64,000 nucleotides of DNA from Odontocerum albicorne (Eukaryota > Arthropoda > Insecta > Trichoptera > Odontoceridae): positions 23,820,916 through 23,884,915 of the forward strand of contig OX463841.1 of NCBI GenBank assembly GCA_949825065.1, read 5' to 3'. The notes under the pieces were generated by a model. The model saw nothing but the letters and a program-made list of their open reading frames with translations. It was not told where the DNA came from and did no database searches. The translations under genes and the position numbers were made by a program. This document shows, piece after piece, positions 1-12,000 of this stretch (positions are counted from its first letter, which is position 1; each line of letters begins with the position of its first letter).

Positions 1-2840
1 TAAACACATGTAGTTAGTGTTTGTGATGCATAAAAATATACAAATGAACAAGTTCATAGTTTTTCTTTTATATTTTATGTCATTTTATATTATGAATTTT
101 AATTCAGACAGACACAAGCAAATAGTAATTGGTTAGACTTGAATGGACGAAGCCGTATTTAATCTTAACAATAATTTCAAATTTTTCTTCTAAAATTTTC
201 ATGCATAATTTTTATCAATTTGTTAATAACACATGGGTTTATAAATTGTGTTTCCGCACTACTTCTAAAAATATTGTGTATATTATATTCTTTATTTACT
301 AGGACGGAAACATGAATAACAAATTTTCAGTAACGACAATACCACAATTTTAAACTCAAAAATTGCACACATTTATTTTCTATAATATATTTGTAAAGGG
401 TCATGTATATTCAAAATCATTTATGAAAAATAATGCTATATCTTTTTATCAATAATAATTATATATTGAGCAAGTTTAAATGCTTCAATGAACTTGCAAC
501 AAAATTGATTAAAATAATAAAATTCAGTTATTATCATCAGATTCCAGTCTTACATTTCCTAATGCCTTTTTTTGCTTTCAAAAAGAAATATTTTACATTT
601 CAGATAGTTGTGTCAATGATATATTCATTACATTATATATGTATGGTACATTAAATTGGAGCTCACTTTTTATAACAATTACAAATTGAAGATATTTCAT
701 TTAAATTTGTATGTTTATTTAATTTTTTTTTTATTTTCCTTCATATATATTCATGTGTAATTGTTTTTTCCCCTCATTAATTTATTATAAAATAATGTAT
801 GACTTGAAACCATTTCACACACAGGATAACAAATATACATTTTCAGAATAAATATTTGAAGACTTAGTATTTTAATAAACTTCAGCTATGCTTTTTTTAA
901 TGTTTATTGAACTGGAATCAGTTTTAAAAGTATTCCATAACAAAAATAAAATTCCAATGAATTTTCAACCAAAAATAATTTGCATTCTCAATATTTGAGA
1001 TTAATATAAAATACATATTTTATAGATTCAAATACACAATAGATTTAACCAATGATTAAGGCCAAGGATTAGTTCTAATCTGATGATATAACATTTCCAA
1101 AGTCTTGTAAAATTTTAAACAATATTTTACATATGTATCCAGATTGGTAGAACTGTTTTATTGTTCAAAATCAATTAAAATATGGGCACACTAATATTTT
1201 CCAGCAACTGATTCATTGTGCCTTTTACTTTAGATATCAATAATGATTTTATAAGAAGGTGGGCAAAATTTTGTAATTAATTCTAATTTACTTCTGACAA
1301 CATTGATAATGGTTGTAAGAATTAAATTAGAACAAATATGATGCTCCTATTGAATAAATTTCTTATAAACTAGTCATACCAGACAATAAAAATGTTGGCA
1401 GATGACTTTGATAAAAAAAAAACGTTGTTTAATTTATTTTTGCTCAACTGTATTTTATAGGTCTGGAGCAAAATTATTTATTTGGTACAAACTGTACAAT
1501 TACAATAACATAACATACATTATTTTAGTTTCATAAAATGGGTAAATGGTAGGACTTGGAACCAAGTAATGGAAAACTGTTAATATACCCATAATACTTA
1601 ACTTTTGATCAGTAACATATCAAAACACATTATCTTCAATCTTGTGCTTTCGAAAAGGATTTAACAATTTATGCATAGCATGCCATTCCAATCTAAGTTC
1701 ATATTCATTTAAGGCCATATCTGGTTTTACATTCCACAATCCCTATTCTGATTTAAGCTTTAGCGTCTCATATTTCACATAAATATAGTAATTAATTTAA
1801 AATAACTAAATATAAACACAATTTGTCTGATGACTACAAAGGGAGTTTGTTCTTCTGCCTTGTATAACTTGAAGTGGTTGCCTGTAAAAAATTCACTCGT
1901 TTGTTAAAATGATTTGAATAATTTTTAATAAATCTAGACTGATATATTGAAAAATTTCTATTGTTACACAAACGGAAATTAAAGAATGTTTAATTTTTTA
2001 TTGTAATTAAAAACTCTAGCTTGTTTTTTAATTCATACTATATCAAAAAATATTTTATAATTTATTATTAATATTAGTTTCTTAGTGCAGTTACAAATTC
2101 AACTAATATGAATTGAAATTTCAGAATATTTGATATTCTTAATGTGCATGTGTAAATCATGCCACTAAAAAATACTAGCATTGTACACTCGTATCTAGCT
2201 TTACGGCCCCTGTTTTAACAGCGATGCTTTTTCACATTTTGAAAAGGATATTAAAATACTTATTGAAAATGATCCCAAGGAAAAGAGAAGATCAAATTTT
2301 TTTACAAAAATTAATGAATTATATATTATTATATTCAGTTTGAAAAGGAAAAGAGAAAATATACAAAGCAGCAAACATTTGATAAATATTTCTGCCAAGT
2401 TCCTGCTGCCCGATCAACAAATTCTGACACAGGCTCCTCTTAATCTTCATCATAAATTATGTAATTTTTTATATACATATTTTATATGCATACGTTTTCT
2501 CTGTTTTACATATTCCAAAATATACTGTAAATTTTTCTCAATTATTTAATTGATTTTTTTCTTCATGGAACACATCATGCACATTTAATATGTATTTATA
2601 TGGAGAAAAAAATGATTTGATGTGCAGAATTTTGATTAGACAACTTTTCAGGAACATATATCTTCCGTAAAGCGAGGCTTAGGTGTAATGAACAAATAAC
2701 CTGGTTCCAAAACTGGCATGACTTAATGAAACAAGAAAAATAATTTAAATTGAAATGAGTTAAATAAATTTTTTTTAAAAGAAGATAGTATTTCTTGAAG
2801 TTCACATATTTTGTTCAAATCCATAATTATGAAAACTTAC
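1..2840. other. 3' flank of UBE2Q-like gene, no other gene seen
   Basis: Very AT-rich, with no convincing coding segment on either strand and no repeat shared with the rest of the window. It may hold the rest of the 3' UTR. Many AATAAA-like hexamers occur by composition, so no polyadenylation site can be chosen. Confidence 0.4.
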
Positions 2841-2850
2841 CAATGCTGAC

Positions 2851-3083
2851 TTAGCCATCGCTAAGAGCAGGTGTAACCCAACCATATTTCTCATGTGTTT
2901 TAACAAGCGATCTAAAAGATTCTTCCGCTGTTCTTTTACTAAAGTCTTTTGCTCCTTTGGTTTTTCTGGAAACTCTCCCATGTCCTTTAACAAGGGAGGC
3001 GGCAAACTGCATGAGGACTGCTTCTACAGTATAAGCACTGGCCCAACCACGGGGGGTTAGTAACTCCATGCATATGGCACCAC
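2851..3083 (-). CDS. UBE2Q-like exon 4 (active-site cysteine to stop)
   Basis: Acceptor ATCCGTAG|GTGGTG at 3084/3083. Encodes [20 protein letters not shown] with the catalytic Cys, a basic stretch, and the family-diagnostic C-terminus ending in SDG. Stop TAA at 2853-2851. A strong donor consensus (GTAAGT) begins ten bases after the stop, so the 3' UTR may be spliced. Confidence 0.94.
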
Positions 3084-6000
3084 CTACGGATAAATGAAAT
3101 ATTTGAATATTTGCATCAATATGCAACAAGAATCTAAAATATTTCTTCTTAAAAGTTATTACAGCACCATGATAATAGCTGATGGACAATTATAAATAGG
3201 TTTACTTATATATTATTGACAAAGCGTTAACAAGTCTTGTTTGTGTTTCCCTGATTATGAGGTGAGAAAACCTTGAAAGCGTTTTACTGTTATATTAAGT
3301 GGAATAAACAGTGTTTACTAAACAACTTACAATATTTTAACTCAACATAAGGTTTTTGTATTTAGTGTTGGTAATATTTTTATTGAAAGATAATGCGATT
3401 CTCTTTCACTTTTTTTAATAAGTTTGAAACTCTTTTGAATAAGTTTGAATGTGATTTGCTGTATTTTGGATCAAATATGACCAATGATCGTGATAATATT
3501 TCTTTATCAATACATTATTTTCCAACATTTATGATTAGAATTCAGTTATAATTGGATAATCCGTATACGGTTTCCATGTTAATTTATATTTGTTCTTCTT
3601 ACCTTCCATAACAAAACCTTTTTCTATTCGTGGCTCTATAACTCTCATGAATGGTGGAGCGAAGGGGAAGTTCTCAGGGAAAGAAAGGTGAAGAAGTACA
3701 CAGGGTATGCGCAGCTCACGCAGATCGGCTGCAAGTTCACTTTCAGGATCTATTCGGTGAAGTCTTACGTGCCACTCGAATAGATTGTCATTCACTAATT
3801 CCACCTGAAATAGAGCAATTCAAATTTATTTTAAAAAAGCTGGTAAGTTTTAATTTTATTTTTATAATTTAATTAACAATACCAGGCAAACTTTTACATA
3901 TTTACATGGATCAACAACAACTTCAACAGCAACAACAAATGAAATGTTTCTAAATTTATTTATTGTCATGTTTACATTTTTACCACAACACTGTCTTAAT
4001 TCGAATTAAGAAAATATCGCAAAAAGTCAGTCACATTTTGGCCAAGAGTCTTTAATATGTAGTAAAAAATAAGACTTCCATCATTTTACAAATAATTTCA
4101 ATGTGCGTGTGTTGAATGAAAGGTGTGATTGATATGTGCAGTTTTATTGAATGTTATGTTAATATAGTTTTTTCAGCACATATACTTAATTCATTGGTAA
4201 AAAACCCTTTAATAATTTGGTGATATAAACATGTTGAAGGGCAAGGACTGGGAAAACACCATAGTTTTTTGTTAATTTAATTAAGCCTTTGAATTAAGAA
4301 CCACAAGAATAGACCAATTACTCTAAGCCTTTGGATTAAGAACCACAAGAATAGACCAATTACTCATTTGTTATATCTAATAGGCCAATTACTCATTTGT
4401 TATATCTATACTACTTTACTTTGAGGGAACACTACAATACGTCTAGCGCGTGTGAGTATTCTTATCAGATTAACTAATTAATTGGTTCCAGTCTGTTTTT
4501 TTACAACAGGCTTTTAAACATCTTTCTGATTGGTTGGAAGAAATTGCTATTTTTTTAAATGTATACACAAAAGTATATTCATCAACCCAATAACATCGTC
4601 TCTTAAATGTTCTTATCATCTGTATGCAGATGACCTGCAGATATATATTCATTTTGATCCAAATTTCTTTCACGCAGCTTTGAACAATTTAAATACGGAC
4701 CTTCAATCGATCTCGGAGTGGACTGGGGAGCATGGCTTACTCATCAATCCTAAGAAGTCTCAAGCGATCCTCATTGGCAGCCCTCAGCTTCTCGGTAAAT
4801 TCAACACTGACTTACTTCCTCCAATATTACTTGATGGCTGTATTATACCATTACATAAAACTGTTAAAAACCTAGGAGTGCTAATAGATAACACTCTCTC
4901 ATGGCGAGATCAAATAAATGAGGTAAGCCGAAGGATCTTCTTCAGCCTTCATTCCCTTAAAGTGTTGCAAAGATTTCTACCAACTAAAACCAAAATTTTA
5001 CTCGTACAATCTCTGCTCTTTCCGATTCTGGACTATGCGGACGTATGTTACTTGGATGTTACAGAGGAACAGCTGGACAAATTACAGCGTCTTCAAAATG
5101 TGTGCCTAAGATTTATTTTCAACCTACGAAAGTACGATCATATAACTTCATACCAGAAGGCATTGAACTGGTTGAATGTTAGAAATAGACGCCAAATTCA
5201 CATACTGTCTCTATTGTATAATATCCTTAACTGTCCCGCCGCACCATCTTATCTCGCCGAAAATTTTCAGCGTCTTTCCAATCATGGATTAGCGCTACGC
5301 TCAAACAGAGATTGTTTATTGGCCTTTCCAGTTCACCGCTCTTCTTTTTTCACGTCGTCCTTTACTGTCCATGCAGTGAGACTCTGGAATCAGTTACAAA
5401 CCAATATAAGACTCGCTCCGTCCTTGGCATGCTTTAAGAAGCGACTGAAAAAACTCTTAATTTCTAGTCAGTAAAATAAGGTGTTTCATTCCTGATTTTT
5501 CTTTTCCTTTCCTCTCCACCATCCTTTCCTTTCCTTTTGATTGATGATATCTCACTTTATATGAAAAATAGTGTTCGGGTGATTGTCCGTCTTTGTGGGG
5601 TTTGTGGGCATGTTCTCACGTATATGTTTATGGATTTCGTGGGGATGGATAGTCATTTGAATGATTTATGCGACCACGTAACTTGCTTCATTTACTTTTG
5701 TCTGGTTGGTTGGAAGAGATTGCCGCCTGGCAATAAGCCCGCCAGATTGTATTGCAATAAAAGTGTTAAATAAATAAATAAATAAAAGTGTATTACATGC
5801 ATACAACTAGACGTTATGAAAAAATCCTCTGGTCTTTGTGCATTGTCTAGGTACCATAAAGAGCTAAACACTGCAGGTCAACTTAGTATTTAATAATTGG
5901 ATGTTAATGATATCCCATTGAATATAATATATAGGCAGACAATTGTGATTAATTTATCTAACCCTGGAAAAATGTTGAGTATATTAATCTTTCGTGCAGG

Positions 6001-9000
6001 GCTTAAAGAGACTTGAGTAAAATAATGCTTTTAAATTGGATCATTACTGAACAGAATAAATTTTTTAAAAGTTTGAATTACAATATACTTTTCCCCATCA
6101 GATATTTATTAAATTGCTAATAATATGTTATACTGATCATCTTCCAATAATGTTATACAATGAATTTGGTTCTGACTCCACAAGTTCATATATCATATGG
6201 GAGGAGGAGCATGCAGTTCCTTGCACCAAGAATTAACAACACATTTCAGAGGGAAAGTGTTGATTTTTGTAAGATAGTAACTTCAAATTAAAAAAAATTA
6301 AACAAGGTGGCTGATTGACATGGGGAGAGCGAGGAGTGAGGAGCTTTTGGAGGTCTTCACATAGGCATGTGAGTGAATAACTGATGCAAATATAGAGTGT
6401 GTGCTATACAAGGTTGTTGAGATTAAGATGCAGTTCAAACTATGTGTATAATACCGGGGAACTTAAGTACACGAAAGGATATGAATGCAGAATGTGAATG
6501 TTTCAGCTGAATGTTTTAGTATTCAGGACAAATATATAAAATTTGATAAAGAAATGACACCACTTCGTTACAGGTCTTGCCTAGTGAAGTGGTTTTGGAT
6601 ATTCACAAAATGGATGCTTTTTTCATTGTTATGTATGATTTTGTACTCTATGGTTCGCATTTTCATTAAAATTGCGTAAAATGTTAATACTGTATTGTGA
6701 ATAATATAAAAAAAAATGGTCGACAGGAATCTATTGATAGTGCCTTATAGCCCCAGGTGTCAATTTGAATCAAAGAGAGCTTAAACAACTAAAATAGAGA
6801 CAGGAATCTCTTGATAGTGCTCTATGGCTCCAGGAGTTAATTTGGATCTAAGAGATTAAACAAGCAAAATGATAGACAGGAATCTTTTGACAGTGCTCTA
6901 TGGCTTATGAGTCGACTTGAATTTAAGAGCTTTAACAACTGAAATAATATACGGTAATCTCTTGATTGTGATCGGAGGAGTCAACTTGAATTTAAGACTA
7001 GTCAAATAGCTAAAATAATTGCGGATATACCGTAAAAACCGGATCAGGCCTACTCTGTTGCAGTCGTTGCATCTCTTTATACTCTTTCATGAGACGGCGC
7101 GCTCGCACTGTGGAGGCGCCGGGCACGGACGCTGTCGCCCCAGAGGCGCCTTTCCCCTTAAAGCCGGCCCCTGCGGGACTCCCAGGCAGACTAGCTGCGC
7201 CTTCTGCAGGTCTCACTCCGTCTCTAAAAAATTAGAAATTGTTATTTTAGACCTACATAAAATTATAAATATTAATGTTAAATATTTTTTCTAACGCCAT
7301 TTAGTGACCAAAATTATTTCAATGACGTTATTGTATTCCACTTTCGTTGTATACAGTACAACCTGGCGGATGTATTACCATATTTTCCAACCGATCAGAA
7401 GAGTGTTTAAATAAGTCTTAGTGAAAACCAGATTAGATCCTTTTTATAAAAAAAATGGGTACCAACGGGAATCGAACCCTCAACCTCCGGGCTGGAAGAC
7501 AAGCGTCTTACCAACTAGGCTACGGAGGTCATCAATCAAGGTACACTAAACGAAAAGTCTCACAAATTTTAACTTAAGAAATTTCTTGAAAGTTTATTAT
7601 GTGACTAACCAAATGATACATATTTAATTTTTTTGTCTCCATTTGGTAAGCAGTTACTCCAACCGAGCTTCTGTAACACTAAAGCATTTCTCATAAAGTG
7701 TCTAATTTAGAAGGCTTTTAAAGTTTTCAGACATTCAACATTCCAGGGAAAGTCATCCATATGATAATGCCAGCCCCTTCGAAAGACCAATCTAGATAAC
7801 CTGGTCGATTCGTCTTAATAATTTGGTTTATATTCTCAAGGCCCAAACGATATTAGTCTCTCGTAGGTCCTCAGTTAGGTCGCCACAGGATCACTGATTT
7901 GTTGGAAGAGATTGCCACATGGCAAAACACTCGTCAGGTTGTACTGAATACAATGAAAGTGTAATAAAAATAACTTTGAGATAGAAGCTGCAGTGAAACT
8001 TTCGTTTACCTATTGGTGCAAAGTTAAAAGAACTCGTGTGGTTAAAAAATCGTTTAATGCAAAAGTGGGTTAACTTTGAGATATTATGTTCTAAAACATG
8101 TTGACACTTCGTAAATCTTCTTCGACTTCTCTCTCGCCGCTTCCTCTCGTTTTCCACTTAGTGGCACCTTATTCCGTTTGACCTATTTCTCCTACTATTA
8201 TTCTCAGCTTCCTTCCGTGCAAATGATTTATTGCAGTCTAAGAAATAAAAGGATTCAAGCGACTATCCAGTATCGGTTGTGAGAGAATTATTTTTTAAAT
8301 AAAAATTGAATGGGGTGATTTATTTGCCTTCCTTTCGTCTGATGAGACATTTTTCAAGCTTTTAATGGCGAAAAATGAAAATGATGTGGGATGTTGGTTG
8401 ATAGAATTATCCTAATGGTTTGAAAAAGATTAAAGAATGAATTTCAATTAATCAAATGATGGTTGAGGAAAAGGGCGGTTCTTATTTGTAATGGGTAAAT
8501 AATAATAATAATAATAATAATAAGAGATCAGAGAAAGTGGAAGAATTTTGTTACCCGGAAAATATAGTATATTACACAACCTCCGTGGCCTAGTTGGTAA
8601 GACACCTGTATTGCAAGGTGGTAGTTTGATTTATGTTATTTCAAAAAGGATTTCAGCCCGGTTTTCACTTCAGTCCCTTTCAAAAGTTTTGTTGTTGGTT
8701 GATAGATATTGTCCCTGGTTGTACTGTATACAAGGAAAGTGCAATACATGTTTCTGAGAGATGATAAGATAGCCAACGACAGGCATGTGGCTGCGGGGAA
8801 TAACATCAACGGCACACTTAATATACTACAATTTTTGTCAATAAATCAATCAGCAAGAACATATTAAAAAAATATTGAGCATAGTTTTACGCTAGTGTTT
8901 GTTTACCTTGGTGCATGGAAACGAAGCGTAGGCATTAAAAAAGAGTGGTAAAATCAGAATTAATGCGTGTCTTGCGAAGAATATATGGTGTTAAGATGTA

Positions 9001-12000
9001 TTTTATAGTAACAGATAAAATATAATTATTTGTTAGTGACGGATGTTGTAAGTAGAATTAAGAAAGAAATCTTGAGATGAATGAATTGTACTTGAAATGT
9101 GAAGGAAGAGACCTGAGAATGAACGTTATGAAAACTAAAGTCATGGTGATTGAAAAGGGAGAAAGGGAAAGTATATGCGATATTTGAGTGAACAATTTGA
9201 ATATGAAACATTTGCTATTTGGGAAGTATGTACTCAGACGACGGAAATGTAGAACGAAATATTGAAAGACGGGGTGCAATAGGAAACAAAGTCAATTGGG
9301 CACTAAGAGAAACATATTCAAACCAAACAATATCAAAATATATTAAAATGATTTACAATAACGTATTAGTGCCAACATTGATGAAAGGGAATCGGAGATG
9401 TTAAAAAATAGTGACAGAGCCGAATGAATTCAGTGGAAATGCATGTACTGGGTGTGTATATGTCGTGTGTCGATGTATGACAGAATAAGAAATATAATAA
9501 TTTAGGACAGCCCACAGTCACAAACAGGTCATACGACCTAAACCAAGAGGAGGAAGAAGAATTTTGGATGAATGCAAGCAAAAAACTAATGATCGAGTGA
9601 ATTAAATTTAGAACAAAAAAAAAGTTAATGAGTAAGAGAAACAGAATTATGAGAAGATGAATGGATGTGGAGGAGGCGAAATAAGTATGTCGTGATAGGA
9701 GAGGTTGGCGCTCTGTCTTCTCTGCATACCCAGTGAGGAAATGACGTGATGGTATGTACATATGTACGCATAAAATTTTACTTATATACGAATTAAAAGC
9801 GACAAAACATTGTATCAGGTATATGAAAATGATTGAAATTGTTTTCAGGTTACATTGCTGGGAAACATATACTTCTTATTCCTCTTCTTTTAGGCCTGTT
9901 AGCCTGTTACTGCATCATCGTTTCCCTCTTGTGACGTCGACTGCCAGCTGTCTTTCCATCTTTTGGGAGGTCGTCCTGGAGGTCTGCTTGCTTGGGCGAT
10001 ACTGTCCCTGGCCATTCTTACGGCTCTTGGTTCCGCCATTCTGGATACATGTTCGTTCTATTATAGAACCTTCTTCTCTGTCGTCCTCATCTGACAATAT
10101 CTTCAACTTCGCACATTTTTCGGATTTCTGTGTTTCTTACTCTATCACGAAGGGTTTTGCCAGCGATACTCCTGAGTACCTTCATTTCGCTATTTCGAAG
10201 GAGATTTTTGTTTCCGACAGTGTCTGCTCTGGACTCTATGCTGTATGTCATTATGGGGCGGACACAGGTATTGTAAATCCTAAATGCATGACTCTAGCCA
10301 GAGAGCAAGTTGGATGCAGTGTGGCGATCAACGACACACCAATTGAACAAGTTACAAAATTTAAATACTTGGGTGCTAGCATAATGTGCAATAATGACCT
10401 CTATGGCGAAGTACTTGAACAATCACAAAAGGCCGCAGATATTTCCGGATGTTTAAAGAATACTATCTGGAAAAACAAGTACATGAACATCCAAAGCAAG
10501 GAAACATATACTATGTAAACAAAATCGGGCACCATATTTTGAGTAATGAATATTTATTTTAACGTCCATGTAGTAAACAAGCCTTTCAATAAAATTGAAT
10601 TTCCTAAAACAATAAACCCAAATTCAATGTTTTGAAAGTTCAATGTCGCAATATTTTTTCGTAAAATATTTCATAAACGTATCGTCTGCTTAACCCTTTT
10701 AATGTAATCGACTTTAAGTAATGCTTGTATGTATACGAGTATAAAATACGAAAAATATCCGTGAAGTTGAAATTCAAATATAATATTAGGTGTTAACATA
10801 AGTTGTGTCCGTTTTTTTTTCCAAATGAAGAGAACAAGAGGACACAACAAAACAAAATTACAACAAATTAGTCAATAATGTATTCTCCTTCATTATTTAC
10901 AACTTCTTGCCAACGTTCTACAAGTTTTTCAATGCCTGTGCGATAAAAACCATCCGGTCTTGACTCGAGGAATTCGTCCAACCATGTCCGCAATTCGACG
11001 TCATTATTGAAGGAAACGCCGCGAAAATTGTTCGAAAGCGACCGGAAAAGGTGGAAATCGACGGTGCGAGGTCTGGAGAATATGGAGGGTGCGGCAGGAC
11101 TTCCCAACCAAGCGTTTGAATGGTATTTTTCGTAATGTTGGCGATATGAGTGCGGGCGTTATCGTGTTGCAGAATAACGCCATATTGCCGATCCGGCCTT
11201 TTTTGTTGAATTGCAATGTTGAGCCGCTGCATTTGCAGAATGTACAGCTCCGCGTTGACGCCTTGCCAATCTCACCAGATGCAAATCATCGTCTTGCGCG
11301 GATACAAACTTTGTTTCGCTCTGGGTGTTGCTTGTTGACCATAACTCACCCATTCTTTCCGTTTCTTCATATTCACATAAAAGCACAATTTTTACTCACC
11401 AGTAATGATGCGGTAAAGGAACCTTTGCTAGTGGCCATGCGTAGCTCGATGACGCGCGAGCAAACCAGCAGAAATTGTCGAACGTTGATTTTTGTTGTTT
11501 TCACTCAAAACATGTGGAACCCAAGCGCCGAGCTTCTGGACTTTTCCCGTTGATTTAAGATGACGGTATACAGTCATGTGACTACAATTCATCTGCTCAG
11601 CCAATTCTACGGTGCTTTGAAGGGGATCTTCATGAATAACATGGTTTAAGTGGTCCTCGTCGAAGTCCACTGGTCGTCCGGAACGCTCCATTCTTTCAGG
11701 TCGAAATTACCGTCTTTGAAACCATCGACGAGCTGTCCTTTCATTCATAGCATCTTCACCGTACACTTAGCAAATATCGCGAGCATTATTCCCTCGATTG
11801 AACGCGAACATAAGGAGGTGTCGAAAATGCTCACTTTCGTCTACTTGACATTCCATTTTGAAGGCTTGTAATCAAATAAAATAATATATGTAACGTAAAA
11901 GCAAACACAATATCTTGTAGAGCAGAAAATTTTCTTTCGAATGACGTATAACATTTACCATTTTGTTTTACTTTTGGTGTTCATTTTTAAATTTGGAAAA

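Noticed and set aside
7331..7531. tRNA gene on the minus strand (A and B boxes)
   Set aside because: The tRNA-like half continues into a SINE body and tail, occurs about 15 times, and does not form an intact acceptor stem by eye.
9754..10518. 254-codon open frame on the plus strand
   Set aside because: Its first half is the antisense of a LINE and its second half the sense of the inverted LINE segment; the frame crosses the twin-priming junction by chance.
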